From assembly GCA_041287865.1 (NCBI GenBank), contig JBGGMV010000072.1:1-64000 (forward strand): a stretch of DNA of 64,000 nt, given 5' to 3'. The number at the start of each line of letters is the position of its first letter. Position 1 is the stretch's first letter. Of the stretch, positions 43,177 through 53,627 are shown one piece after another. Both the position numbers and the translations under genes were made by a program. This DNA comes from JAPWJZ01 sp041287865 (GTDB lineage Bacteria > Pseudomonadota > Alphaproteobacteria > Micavibrionales > UBA2020). The notes under the pieces are model-generated. The model ran no database searches. It saw nothing but the letters and a program-made list of their open reading frames with translations, and had not been told where the DNA came from.

Positions 43177-44804
43177 GCCTTACCAAGAAACTCGCAAGAC
43201 AGCTGCGCCGCCACTTCCCGCCGGCGGATGCCGAAGCAATCGCAACCGAAATGCGGGGACAGGGCGGCGCGCCGCGCCTGCTCTCGAACCTTCCGGCGAT
43301 TTTACGCGATATCGACACGGCCTATGCCGAACTGGATAGCCGCGTGAAAATGGCGATGCGCAACCTCGACCTCAGCTCGACCGAGCTGACCGAGGCGAAT
43401 GCGCGGCTTGAAATGCTAAACTCGTCGATGACCACGGTGCTCGACAGCCTTGGCGTCGGCCTTGTGTTCTTCGATGAAAAGGGGCTTTGCTCGAACGTTT
43501 ATTCAAAGGCCTGCCTGTCGCTGCTGGAATCAGAGCCGGGCGGCAGGCATGTGGGCGATGTGCTGGGGCTCGACGCCGACCGCCGCGACCAGCTGCAGGG
43601 GCTGATCGACGTCGTGTTCGAGGGCGATACGACCATTTTCCCCTTCGAAGACCTGATGCGTCTGGCACCAAAGAATTTCGCACATTCAAGGGGCTTGACG
43701 GTGGCGCTGCGCTACCGGCCGATGTACGCGCCTTCGGGCCGTTTGTCGTCCATCCTGCTGATCGCCGAGGATATCACCAAGGAAGAAGCGTCGCGCGAAG
43801 AGATCAGGCTGAAAGAGGCCCGCATCGCGCGCATGCTGCGCATTGCCAAGGACAAAATGGCCTTCGTCGGTTACCTGCGGAAGATGGAAGCCGTGCTGCT
43901 GGGCACGCCCACGGAACGCCCGCATGACGAGTTGTCACGCGACCTGCATACGCTGAAGGGCATGTCGCGCTTCTTCCACCTCAATGCCATCGCCGGCATC
44001 ATCCACGAAATGGAAACGGTGCTGGGCGGCGAGGAAAAGGTTTCCACCAAGGAAATGCTCGAGGTCTGCCGCGAAGCCATCAGCACCCTGTTCGCGGAAG
44101 CCAAAGGGTACGGCCACGAAATCTGGGGCAACAATTTCGAGATCCAGGAAGAAGTCGTCACGCTGCCGCTCCGCTATGTCACCGATTTCGGCATCGAGCT
44201 GCGTAAGCAGGGTGCGCAAGGGCTCGCCTTCCGCTTCTTCCAGAAAATCGTGGCGCAGCAGGTGCGCGAACTGCTGATCCCGTTTGAAACGCAGCTCAGC
44301 TTCTTCGCGGTCATGGCGGAAAAAGACATCAGCATCACCATGCCGGCCAGCGGCCAGGTCAAGGTCTTCGCGCCGGTTTACAAAACCTTCTTTGAATCTC
44401 TCGTCCATATCGCACGCAATATCGTCGACCACGCCGCCGAACCGCCCGAAGCGCGGGAGGCGGCTGGAAAACTGCCGGCGCTCAACGTGTCGGTCGATGT
44501 CGGCTTCGGCGAATTCAATTCCAAGATGGTGATCACCATCGCCGACGACGGCGCGGGCATCAATGCGGATGCTCTGCGCGAAAAACTGAAATCGACCGAA
44601 AGCCACGAAGACCTGATCCAGCATGTCTTCGACGCCAAGGTTTCCACGCGCGAATCGGTATCTGAAGACGCCGGGCGCGGCATTGGCCTCGACGCCGTGA
44701 AAGCGTCCGTGGTCGCGCTGGGCGGCACGGCCCGCGTGACTTCCGAAAAAGGGGCGGGAACGGTCTTTACCTTTACCCTGCCGATTGTCTGGGAACCGCA
44801 ATAG
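43173..44804 (+). CDS. PAS-HPt-HATPase histidine kinase (CheA-like)
   Basis: The start overlaps the FIST stop by four bases (ATGA). The 543 residues have a helical N-terminus, a PAS-like domain (about 85-205), then an HPt helix bundle with His259 in HTLKG (CheA-type HxxKG) and a C-terminal HATPase with ADDGAGIN and GRGIGLDAV. CheW-like and P3 dimerisation domains are absent, and no transmembrane segment is present, so it is cytosolic. It probably takes input from the FIST protein and phosphorylates the receiver encoded three genes upstream; partner choice is inference. Confidence 0.87.
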   Translation: MSLTKKLARQLRRHFPPADAEAIATEMRGQGGAPRLLSNLPAILRDIDTAYAELDSRVKMAMRNLDLSSTELTEANARLEMLNSSMTTVLDSLGVGLVFFDEKGLCSNVYSKACLSLLESEPGGRHVGDVLGLDADRRDQLQGLIDVVFEGDTTIFPFEDLMRLAPKNFAHSRGLTVALRYRPMYAPSGRLSSILLIAEDITKEEASREEIRLKEARIARMLRIAKDKMAFVGYLRKMEAVLLGTPTERPHDELSRDLHTLKGMSRFFHLNAIAGIIHEMETVLGGEEKVSTKEMLEVCREAISTLFAEAKGYGHEIWGNNFEIQEEVVTLPLRYVTDFGIELRKQGAQGLAFRFFQKIVAQQVRELLIPFETQLSFFAVMAEKDISITMPASGQVKVFAPVYKTFFESLVHIARNIVDHAAEPPEAREAAGKLPALNVSVDVGFGEFNSKMVITIADDGAGINADALREKLKSTESHEDLIQHVFDAKVSTRESVSEDAGRGIGLDAVKASVVALGGTARVTSEKGAGTVFTFTLPIVWEPQ

Positions 44805-44923
44805 GCTTTTCCGGAATTTCCAGTATTAACAGCTTCTTAAGCCCAAAAAAGTAAAATCCAAGGATTGCCGCACACCGGGCGTCTAATGGATAACAGGCCG
44901 CATTTTCACCCAAGGAGATTGCC

Positions 44924-47900
44924 ATGAAAAACATCGTCATGCTGGCGCTTATCGCCCTCGTGCTGATCCCTTTGCGGGCCTTTGCCTATACCGCCGACGA
45001 CATGGCGGCGGCGAACAGGTTCTACGATGAAAAATCCTATCAGCTGGCCGCGAATGAATTCGAAAAACTGCTGACGGCAGATGCCACGCCCGAGCTGAAA
45101 CGCGAAGTGCAGTTCAAATGGGCTGACAGCGTGCTGAAGGCCAAGATGGAAGACAAACGCGAGACGGCAGAAAAGAACTTGCGCGAAATGGCCGACGGCA
45201 AAGATCATGACCGGTGGTGGGCAGAGGCTGCCGTCTCTATCTCGCAGCATCTGGGCGAGCGCGATCCCTGGAGCAACCGCGACGCGATCAAGGGCTGGCT
45301 CGACAATGCGCGTGACTGGTGGGCGGGTTCCTCCGACGTCGATCTCGCGCGCGAGAAGTTTATTTCCATCAGCTTCCAGCTGGCCGATGTGATGACGAAA
45401 AACTGGGGCTGGTACAACGTCGATATCCGCCCCATCCGCCTTGGCGAGAAATCCATCGCGCCTGTGCCTGCGGCGCAGGGCAATATGGGCCTGCAGGTGC
45501 TGTTCGAGGAAATCCTGAAGGTCGCCAAAACCGACGAAGACAAGGCGCATGCGCACTATGGTCTCGGCATGACCTATATGCAGGACTATTCCGGCGACGA
45601 GAAGAAGAAGCAAAAAGCCGTCGAGGAGTTCGAGGAAGTCATCGACGATTTCGAAAAGACCGAATGGGCCGATGACGCCTGGTACCAGCTGGGCACCTAT
45701 TACGAGAACAAGGCCGACTACGTGAAGGCTGTTTCGACCTACAAAGATTATCTCAATCACTTCAAGGCCGGCGAATCCCAGTGGATCGACGATGTGAAGC
45801 GCAAGGTTGAATATATCGTCAACCCCACGCTCTCGGTCAGCGCCAGCAATACCTTCGTGCCGGAATCCGAAGTGCAGTTCGGGCTTAACTGGCGCAACAT
45901 CGATAAAGTGAAGATCACGCTCTACCGCTTCGATATGGCGGAGGAGCTGAAATTGTTCCCCGATGGCAACGGCTATTCCGGCCACAGCGAGCTGCTGAAC
46001 AACATGGTCGAGAAAACGGCGCGCTACAATTCTCTGCCCGTCGAAACCTCGTGGGAAATCGATTTGAACGACGACGGCAAGCATGTGCCGAAAAGCGAAT
46101 ACAAGGGCATGGCCGAATGGCGCAGGGGCGATCCCGATGACAAGGCCGACCCGAAAGCGGGCGTGCTGCCCGTCGGCGCATACCTGATGGTCGCCACGGG
46201 CGGCGGCCAGCGTGCCTATGACCTTGTGCTGGTCAGCGATCTTGCGCTGGTGACGAAAGTGGCGAAGGACAAGGCTGTATTTGTGACTGTGGACGCCAAA
46301 ACCGGCAAGCCGGCGGCAGGCGCGAAGCTGCGCTATATCTATTCCTATTACGACGCCAATAACAACACCAAGTGGCAGGAGGGCGAGGCCAAAAGCGGCG
46401 ATGACGGCCTTGCCGTTGTCGAGCTGAAAAATGAAAGCAACCATTCTTATTACCAGCAGCATAGTGTCTTTGCAGCGGCATCCTCCGGCGCAAAGCAGGC
46501 CTTTGTGTCGAGCAACTTCTACAGCAATTATTACAATAACAAGGGTGAATGGTGGCTATACGCGTTTACCGATCGTCCCGCCTATCGCCCGACCGAAACG
46601 GTCAGCTTCAAGGGCATCCTGCGCCGCCCCGATAAAGGCGCCTTCTCCAACCCCGCCGGCATGAAGGTCAAGGCCCGCATCTATAACGCGCAGGGCACGC
46701 AGGTGAAGGAGGGCGATTATACCCTCAATGATTACGGCGCGTTCGACGACACTCTGGTGCTGGATGAAAAAGCTGTATTGGGTGCCTATACGCTGCAGCT
46801 TTTCACTGCCGACAACGGCAACCAGATTTCAACCGCGCAGCTGTTCCAGCTGGAGGAATACAAGCTGCCGGAATACACCGTCAGCGTGAAGGCAAAACCG
46901 AAGTCGGACAAAGGCCCCGCTGTCTTCCGTCTTGGCGATACGCTGGAGATGGAGGTTGACGCGCAATACTACTTCGGCGGCGCCGTGGCTGATGCGCAAG
47001 TAGAGTATCTTGTCTACCAGAAACCGCTGTACCAGTACTTCCGCCCCTATCGCGCCTATCACTGGTATTACGAAGACATGTATCCGCAGCCCTATAACTA
47101 TGGCAACGGCAACATGATCAAGACCGAAAAGCTGAAAACCGGCAAGGATGGCAAGGTCACGTTCAAGGTCGAAACGCCCAAGGACGGTGAAGACCAGCAG
47201 TATCACGTGGAAGTGCGCGTGGTGGACCAGAGCCGTCGCGAAATCCGCGGCACATCCGACATCAAGGTCACCAAAAACGCTTTCTTTGCCTATCTTGAAG
47301 CGAAGCAGAACATATACCGTCCGGGCGACAAGGCGCAGGTGGCGATCAAGACCCTCACTGCCAATGACGAGCCGATGGCCGTCGAAGGCAAGGTTTCCGT
47401 GCTGCGCAACAGCTGGCGCGATGCCGTCATCAACGACGGCCGTCAAACGACGCCTGCCGGTTACAACGGGCAGGAAATGTTCACTAAATTCGTGAAAACG
47501 AACGAACGCGGCGAAGCCGTATTCGAATTCGAGCCCGGCGCGAATGGCTACTACACCATCGAATTCACCGGCTTTGACGACGGGCGCGAGGTGAAGGGCG
47601 CGGTCAACGTCTTCGTCTGCGATAACGCGGCGACGAACATCGGCTATCGCTATAGCGGGTTGCAGATTATCGCGGAAAAGGACACCTATGCGGCGGGCGA
47701 TACAGCGCGCGTGATGCTGGTGGCCGACAAGCCCGATACCTGGGCCCTGTTCACGGTCGAAGCCGATGGCATCTATGATTACCGGATGGTGCATATCGAA
47801 GGCAGCGTCAAGATGCTGGACGTGAAAGTCGCCGAAAACTTCGTGCCGAACGTCTTCCTGTCGGCCGTGGGGGCGGAGCAGTTCCAGCTGAAGATGAACA

Positions 47901-50785
47901 ATCTGCAGCTGATCGTGCCGCCGCGCTCCAAATTCCTGAATGTCACGGCAACGTCTGACAAAGCCGTTTATCAGCCGCAGGAAGAAGGCGTGTTTGATGT
48001 AACGGTAACCGACGCTGATGGCAAGCCGGTCAGTGCGGAAATTTCGCTCGGCCTTGTCGATGCCTCGGTCTATTACATCCAGAGCGAGCTGGCGCCAGAT
48101 ATCCGCCAGTTCTTCTACGGCGAAAAGCGTCAGTTGAGCATCCAGACGCAGGCGAGCTTCTACCAGCGGCCCTACGTGCATCTGGTGCGGGGCGATAACA
48201 ACGAATTGATCAGCGACGACGAAAACACCCGCCGCCTGCGCGCCAAAGACCAGAACGGGCAGGATGGCCCCGCGCAGGAACTTAGGGATGAACTGCGCCA
48301 AGGCGCCGGCAATGCCGTGGGCAGCATGCGCGAGGAAAGGGCGGCAAGGATGCAGGCTGTGCCCTCGTCCGCCCCCGCGCCGATGCTGGCAAAATCCGTC
48401 GCCAAGGAAGGCATGATGGCAGCCGACGCTGCTTCAGGCCTTGAAGAAGACAAGAAAAAAAGCGACGCCAGCGGCATGAAGACGCCCCAGCAAGGGGAAG
48501 CGGAAGGCGAAGCGCCCGCCGTACGCAACGACTTCCGCTCCACCGTTATCTGGCAGCCGTCGGTGAAAACAGACGCCGAAGGCAAGGCGCGCGTGACGGT
48601 GAAATATCCCGACAGCCTGACGACATGGAAGCTGACGGCCCGCGCCGTCACCACCGGCACGGCAATCGGCTCGGTCACGCATGAAGTGAAATCCAACAAG
48701 GACCTGATGGTCCGCCTGCAGGCGCCGCGCTTCTTCACCGAACGCGACCTTGTGGCGGTTTCCGCGCTGATCGACAACATGACCGACACAGCTGTGACCG
48801 TGATGCCGGCCATCAAGGTCGAAGGCGGGCTGGTTGTCACCGGTCTTTACCAAAACGGCCAGTTCGTGAAGGGCGAGCTGGGCCCCGTCGAAATCCCCGC
48901 CAAGGGGCAGAAACGCGTCGATTGGGCTGTTGCCGCGCAAACGGCGGGCAAGGCCACGATCACCGTGACCGCCGGCAAGGGCAAAATGGCCGATGCGATG
49001 CAGAAAACCTATCCCGTCATTCCGCACGGCATCGAAAAATTCGTGGCGCAATCCTTGGCCATGAAAAACGGCGGCACCAAGGAGATTAAAATCTCTATCC
49101 CGAAAGAGCGCATCAAAGAGGCTACCAGCTTGCGCCTGTCACTCTCGCCCTCCATGGCCGCAAACCTGCTGGATGCCCTGCCTTACCTTGCCGATTATCC
49201 CTATGGCTGCGTCGAGCAGACGATGAGCCGCTTCCTGCCCGTCGTTATCGTCGGCAAGACGATGAAGGATCTGGGTATTTCGGATAGCGAAGTCGAAGGG
49301 TATATCAGCGACGTACTGGAGGCACGCGGCGACCCGAAAGGCCACCCGCAACGCCGCGCCGATGCCACTTATTCGCGCCTGAAATCGATGACGGGCGACG
49401 GGCTGCAACGCCTCTACGACTTCCAGCACGCCGATGGCGGCTGGGGCTGGTGGAAAGACGGCGATAGCGACCGTTTCATGACGGCCTATGTCGTCTGGGG
49501 CATGAGCCTTGCGCGTGACGCGGGTATCGAAATCCGCGACGGCGTTATCCTGTCCGCAGCACGGTTCCTGCAGACGCAGCTTGTCGAGGAAGAGAACAGT
49601 CCCGATAACCTCGCCTGGATTCTCCATGCACTCCCCGGCTCCAATACAGGAACAAGCGGTCTTGTAGATAAGCAGCGCGACCGCCTGTGGAATATGCGCG
49701 ACAAGCTGAACCCCTATACCCGCGCCCTCTATGCGATTGCCGAGAAAAAATTCGGCAATGGCGAACGCGCGGCGACGCTTGCCCGTAACGTCATCAACGG
49801 CGTGTCGGAGGATAAAGACAATGCCACCGCGCATTGGGGCGAAAGCGGCGTGCATTATCGCTGGAGCGACGGCGGGGTGGAATCCACCGCCTTCTCGATC
49901 AGCGCGCTGGCGCAGCTTGATCCGCAAAGCGCGTACCTGGAGCCTGCGGTGAAATGGCTGACGCTCAACCGCCGCGGCGGCAGCTGGAAAAACACGCGCG
50001 ACACGGCAATTGCCATTCTTGGCCTGACCGAATACCTGAAGGCCTCGAAAGAGCTGTCACCCAGCTATACGTACAAGGTGACGCTGAACGGCACGACGGT
50101 GCGCGAGGGCAAGGTTGACGCAAGCAACGTCTTCACCTTCAACCGTAATATCGACATTCCGGCCGACCAGCTGCGCGATGGTGATAACGTTGTGACTGTG
50201 ACGATGGACGGTACGGGCGCGCTCTATATGGCGGCCTATGCCAAATATTTCACGCTGGAAGAACCCATCACCAAAGCCGGCAATGAAATATTTGTCACCC
50301 GCAAATACTTCATCCAGTCGGTCAAGGAAACGCTGATGAAGGGCTATACCAACGACTGGAAAGAGCTGAAAGACGGCCAGACCGTCAACAGCGGCGACCG
50401 TATCCGCGTCGATGTGACGATGGAGGCCAAAAACCACTATGAATATCTGGTGGCAGAAGACTACAAACCGGCAGGTCTGGAAGCTGTCGAACTGAAAAGC
50501 GGCCCGGGCTATGCCGTGATGCTGGACAGGGAGGGCCGCGAAACGGGCGAGCAGACGCCGCTCTATCAGGAATTCCGTGACCAGAAAGCGGCCTTCTTCA
50601 TCTCGAAGCTGAAACAGGGCAAGCACCTGTTCCGCTACGAGCTGCGTGCCGAGATCCCGGGAAAGTTCCACGCTATGCCTAACCAATCACATGCCATGTA
50701 TGTTCCCGAAATTCGCGCCAGCAGCGATGAAATGCGCATCGATGTGAACGAAGCACCTGCCGAAAAGGGTTCTGTAAAGGAGTAA
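44924..50785 (+). CDS. Bacterial alpha-2-macroglobulin with thioester
   Basis: The 1953-residue secreted or periplasmic protein traps proteases. The signal peptide ends in AFA (about residue 21) with no lipobox Cys, unlike E. coli YfhM. Residues about 25-290 look TPR-like (YDEKSYQLAANEFEKLL, DDAWYQLGTYYENKADYVKAV). Macroglobulin domains follow (WLYAFTDRPAYRPTETVSFKG, then FRLGDTLEMEVD). A low-complexity Glu/Ala/Met-rich stretch (about 1100-1200) precedes the A2M domain. The thioester motif YGCVEQT has Cys1429 and Gln1432. The usual partner PBP1C is not adjacent. CAAGGAG precedes the ATG. Confidence 0.92.
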   Translation: MKNIVMLALIALVLIPLRAFAYTADDMAAANRFYDEKSYQLAANEFEKLLTADATPELKREVQFKWADSVLKAKMEDKRETAEKNLREMADGKDHDRWWAEAAVSISQHLGERDPWSNRDAIKGWLDNARDWWAGSSDVDLAREKFISISFQLADVMTKNWGWYNVDIRPIRLGEKSIAPVPAAQGNMGLQVLFEEILKVAKTDEDKAHAHYGLGMTYMQDYSGDEKKKQKAVEEFEEVIDDFEKTEWADDAWYQLGTYYENKADYVKAVSTYKDYLNHFKAGESQWIDDVKRKVEYIVNPTLSVSASNTFVPESEVQFGLNWRNIDKVKITLYRFDMAEELKLFPDGNGYSGHSELLNNMVEKTARYNSLPVETSWEIDLNDDGKHVPKSEYKGMAEWRRGDPDDKADPKAGVLPVGAYLMVATGGGQRAYDLVLVSDLALVTKVAKDKAVFVTVDAKTGKPAAGAKLRYIYSYYDANNNTKWQEGEAKSGDDGLAVVELKNESNHSYYQQHSVFAAASSGAKQAFVSSNFYSNYYNNKGEWWLYAFTDRPAYRPTETVSFKGILRRPDKGAFSNPAGMKVKARIYNAQGTQVKEGDYTLNDYGAFDDTLVLDEKAVLGAYTLQLFTADNGNQISTAQLFQLEEYKLPEYTVSVKAKPKSDKGPAVFRLGDTLEMEVDAQYYFGGAVADAQVEYLVYQKPLYQYFRPYRAYHWYYEDMYPQPYNYGNGNMIKTEKLKTGKDGKVTFKVETPKDGEDQQYHVEVRVVDQSRREIRGTSDIKVTKNAFFAYLEAKQNIYRPGDKAQVAIKTLTANDEPMAVEGKVSVLRNSWRDAVINDGRQTTPAGYNGQEMFTKFVKTNERGEAVFEFEPGANGYYTIEFTGFDDGREVKGAVNVFVCDNAATNIGYRYSGLQIIAEKDTYAAGDTARVMLVADKPDTWALFTVEADGIYDYRMVHIEGSVKMLDVKVAENFVPNVFLSAVGAEQFQLKMNNLQLIVPPRSKFLNVTATSDKAVYQPQEEGVFDVTVTDADGKPVSAEISLGLVDASVYYIQSELAPDIRQFFYGEKRQLSIQTQASFYQRPYVHLVRGDNNELISDDENTRRLRAKDQNGQDGPAQELRDELRQGAGNAVGSMREERAARMQAVPSSAPAPMLAKSVAKEGMMAADAASGLEEDKKKSDASGMKTPQQGEAEGEAPAVRNDFRSTVIWQPSVKTDAEGKARVTVKYPDSLTTWKLTARAVTTGTAIGSVTHEVKSNKDLMVRLQAPRFFTERDLVAVSALIDNMTDTAVTVMPAIKVEGGLVVTGLYQNGQFVKGELGPVEIPAKGQKRVDWAVAAQTAGKATITVTAGKGKMADAMQKTYPVIPHGIEKFVAQSLAMKNGGTKEIKISIPKERIKEATSLRLSLSPSMAANLLDALPYLADYPYGCVEQTMSRFLPVVIVGKTMKDLGISDSEVEGYISDVLEARGDPKGHPQRRADATYSRLKSMTGDGLQRLYDFQHADGGWGWWKDGDSDRFMTAYVVWGMSLARDAGIEIRDGVILSAARFLQTQLVEEENSPDNLAWILHALPGSNTGTSGLVDKQRDRLWNMRDKLNPYTRALYAIAEKKFGNGERAATLARNVINGVSEDKDNATAHWGESGVHYRWSDGGVESTAFSISALAQLDPQSAYLEPAVKWLTLNRRGGSWKNTRDTAIAILGLTEYLKASKELSPSYTYKVTLNGTTVREGKVDASNVFTFNRNIDIPADQLRDGDNVVTVTMDGTGALYMAAYAKYFTLEEPITKAGNEIFVTRKYFIQSVKETLMKGYTNDWKELKDGQTVNSGDRIRVDVTMEAKNHYEYLVAEDYKPAGLEAVELKSGPGYAVMLDREGRETGEQTPLYQEFRDQKAAFFISKLKQGKHLFRYELRAEIPGKFHAMPNQSHAMYVPEIRASSDEMRIDVNEAPAEKGSVKE

Positions 50786-50825
50786 TCTGACTTTAGTGGT
50801 TGAAGCGGTCATGGTAGATTAGGGC

Positions 50826-52403
50826 ATGACACAGCCAGCCATTAAATCCGCCGCCCCCTTCACCATCACCGCTCCCAAGACCTTGGGGCAGGAAACGATT
50901 TTGACGGCAGAGGCGCTGACCTTTCTCGCCGGCATCGAAACTGCTTTCGGTGCGCGCCGCTGCGCCCTGATGGACGAGCGCAAGAAATTACAACAGAAAC
51001 TGGATAGCGGCTGGACGCCCGATTTCCTGCCCGAGACGGCAGAGGTGCGCAAAGCCGACTGGAAAGTGCGCCCCGCCCCGCCCGCGCTGCAGGACCGCCG
51101 CGTCGAAATCACCGGCCCTGTAGACCGCAAGATGGTCATCAACGCCCTCAATTCCGGCGCGTCATGCTTTATGGCGGATTTCGAGGATTCGAATACACCC
51201 ACCTGGGAAAACCAGATCAGTGGCCAGATCAACCTGCGCGACGCCAACGCGCGCACGATCGAGTTCAAGGATGCCGCTTCGGGTAAGGAATATAAATTAA
51301 AGGATAAAACCGCCGTGCTGCTGGTGCGCCCGCGCGGGTTGCATATGGAAGAAAAACATTTGCACCTGAACGGCCATGCGATGTCGGCGAGCTTCTTCGA
51401 TTTCGGCCTTTACCTGTTCCACAACCGCACAGCGCCTTATTTTTACCTGCCCAAGATGGAAGGCTGGCAGGAAGCGCAGCTCTGGAGCGATGTGATCACC
51501 CATGCCGAGGACGCGCTGAAACTGCCGCGCGGCACGGTGCGCGTGACGGCGCTGATCGAAACGATCACGGCGGCCTTCCAGATGGACGAGATGCTCCATG
51601 CGCTGAAGGACCATATCGTCGGCCTTAACTGCGGGCGCTGGGATTATATTTTCAGCTTCATCAAAAAATTCTGCAAGCATCCGCAATACGTCATGCCTGA
51701 CCGGGGCGAGGTGACGATGGTGGCGCATTTCCTGCGCTCCTATAGCCTGAACCTGATCAAAACCTGCCACCGCCGCGGCGCGCATGCCATGGGCGGCATG
51801 GCGGCGCAGATACCGATCAAGAACGACGAAGCCGCCAATAACGCCGCGCTGGCCAAGGTGCGCGCCGACAAGGAACGCGAGGCCGCCGACGGGCATGACG
51901 GTACATGGGTCGCGCATCCCGCGCTGGTGCCGCTGGCGATGGAGATTTTTAACAAGGCGATGCCTGCTGCCAATCAGCTTGATAAAAAACGTGAAGACGT
52001 GTCGATTACCGCCGCCGACCTGCTGACCGCGCCGCAGGGGAATATTACCGAGGAAGGCCTGCGCCGCAACATCAACGTTGGCCTGCTGTACCTGAAAGCA
52101 TGGCTGTCGGGGCAGGGCTGCGTGCCCATCCACAATTTGATGGAAGACGCCGCCACGGCAGAGATTTCCCGCACGCAGCTCTGGCAATGGCGGCGCCATC
52201 AGGCGAAGCTGAAGGATGGCCGCGTCATTGATGATGCGTTGATGAAATCCTTCCTGCAGGATGAAGCCGAAAAACTGGGCAAGGGCGATCAATACCTGAA
52301 AGACGCCGTCGAGATGTTCTCCGGCATGGTGATGGCCGAAACGCTGGATGATTTCATCACCACCAAGGCCTACGACAAGGTTCTGGAGTACGAGCGCGCC
52401 TGA
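50826..52403 (+). CDS. aceB: Malate synthase A
   Basis: Condenses glyoxylate with acetyl-CoA to malate. Signature motifs: FMADFEDSNTPTWEN, VLLVRPRGLHMEEKH, FYLPKMEG, RVTALIETITAAFQMDE, GLNCGRWDYIFSFIK and the C-terminal CVPIHNLMEDAATAEISR with the catalytic Asp. The 525 residues are normal for isoform A. The stop overlaps the urate oxidase start (TGATG), so glyoxylate use is translationally coupled to urate breakdown. Isocitrate lyase is absent from the window. Confidence 0.96.
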   Translation: MTQPAIKSAAPFTITAPKTLGQETILTAEALTFLAGIETAFGARRCALMDERKKLQQKLDSGWTPDFLPETAEVRKADWKVRPAPPALQDRRVEITGPVDRKMVINALNSGASCFMADFEDSNTPTWENQISGQINLRDANARTIEFKDAASGKEYKLKDKTAVLLVRPRGLHMEEKHLHLNGHAMSASFFDFGLYLFHNRTAPYFYLPKMEGWQEAQLWSDVITHAEDALKLPRGTVRVTALIETITAAFQMDEMLHALKDHIVGLNCGRWDYIFSFIKKFCKHPQYVMPDRGEVTMVAHFLRSYSLNLIKTCHRRGAHAMGGMAAQIPIKNDEAANNAALAKVRADKEREAADGHDGTWVAHPALVPLAMEIFNKAMPAANQLDKKREDVSITAADLLTAPQGNITEEGLRRNINVGLLYLKAWLSGQGCVPIHNLMEDAATAEISRTQLWQWRRHQAKLKDGRVIDDALMKSFLQDEAEKLGKGDQYLKDAVEMFSGMVMAETLDDFITTKAYDKVLEYERA

Positions 52404-53599
52404 TGGAAATCGATGTCACAGCATGGCTCGGCCTCGCGCTCCGCTGGTTCCACCTGATGCTGGGGATTATGTGGATCGGCGCGTCGTTCTACTTCGTGTG
52501 GCTCGATCTCGCTCTGCGCCCCGCCAAATCCAAGGCCGACCGTGACGCTGGAGTCAGCGGCGAAGTATGGGCTGTCCACGGCGGCGGTTTTTACCACAAG
52601 AAAAAATATCTCGTCGCGCCCGAAGGCATGCCGGATGACTTGCACTGGTTCAAATGGGAAGCCTATCTGACCTTCATCAGCGGCTTTGCGCTGCTCTGCC
52701 TGATGTACTATTTCAACGCCGATATGTACCTGATCGACAAGGCCAAGATGTCGCTGACGCCCGCGCAGGCGACCTTTATCGGCCTGGCCTTTCTGGGAGG
52801 CGGCTGGATTTTCTATGATGAACTGTGCAAAAGCGGCCTTGGCCAGAACGTGAAGGTTTTCAGCGTGATCTGGGCGGCGGCGCTGGTGGCGGCGGCCTAT
52901 TTCCTCGGCCATATCTTTACGGGGCGCGGCGCCTTCATCCATGTGGGCGCGATGATCGGCACGGCCATGACGGCGAACGTCTTCGCCGTTATCATCCCGA
53001 ACCAGAAAAAGGTTGTGGCCGCGTTGCTGGCTGGCGAGAAGCCGGACGTCAAATACGGCAAGATCGCCAAGCAGCGTTCGATGCACAATAACTATATGAC
53101 TCTGCCTGTGCTGCTCATCATGATCAGCAACCATTACCCGATGCTCTATAGCGGCGAATGGGGCTGGGCGATTCTGGCGGGCCTTGGCCTGTCGTCGTGG
53201 CCCTTCCGCCATTTCTTTAACCTGAGAGATCGCGGCATCACGCAGCACCGTTGGTGGATTGTGGGCGTCGCGGGCTTCATTTTCACCATCTGCGCAGCCT
53301 CGGGCCTTTTTGCACCTGCGAAAACGGTCGAGACCGCCGTCGCCGTCACACCTGCGGAAGTAAAACAGATCGTACGCACGCATTGCAGCGGCTGCCACAG
53401 CGACACGCCCACGCATGCCAGCGTGACCGAAGCGCCCAAGGGCACGGCCTTCGACACTATCGAACAGATAAAGCAGAACGCGCCTCGTATTATCGAGCAG
53501 GCGGTGAAATCCGACACGATGCCTTTGGGTAATGAAACCGGCATGACGGCGGAGGAGCGGAAGAAGCTCGGCATCGGTCTGGAATTGCTTGGTAAATAG
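52403..53599 (+). CDS. puuD: Membrane urate oxidase PuuD with C-terminal cytochrome c domain
   Basis: Oxidises urate to 5-hydroxyisourate, passing electrons to its own heme domain. The N-terminal 300 residues have about eight membrane helices with PuuD landmarks: RWFHLMLGIMWIGASFYF, VHGGGFYHKKKY, LHWFKWEAY, and SMHNNYMTLPVLLIMISNHYP. The C-terminal domain has the heme c site CSGCH (328-332) and the distal region DTMPLGNETGMT. 398 residues, normal for the fused family. It is coupled to aceB by TGATG. Confidence 0.94.
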   Translation: MEIDVTAWLGLALRWFHLMLGIMWIGASFYFVWLDLALRPAKSKADRDAGVSGEVWAVHGGGFYHKKKYLVAPEGMPDDLHWFKWEAYLTFISGFALLCLMYYFNADMYLIDKAKMSLTPAQATFIGLAFLGGGWIFYDELCKSGLGQNVKVFSVIWAAALVAAAYFLGHIFTGRGAFIHVGAMIGTAMTANVFAVIIPNQKKVVAALLAGEKPDVKYGKIAKQRSMHNNYMTLPVLLIMISNHYPMLYSGEWGWAILAGLGLSSWPFRHFFNLRDRGITQHRWWIVGVAGFIFTICAASGLFAPAKTVETAVAVTPAEVKQIVRTHCSGCHSDTPTHASVTEAPKGTAFDTIEQIKQNAPRIIEQAVKSDTMPLGNETGMTAEERKKLGIGLELLGK

Positions 53600-53627
53600 C
53601 GCTTTGCTTGACGCGCGACAGCGCCGC

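Noticed and set aside
44906..48301. Two long minus-strand frames (518 and 490 codons) opposite the alpha-2-macroglobulin gene
   Set aside because: Antisense shadows: the sense strand encodes signal peptide, macroglobulin domains and thioester in one frame, while the antisense products have low-complexity composition.
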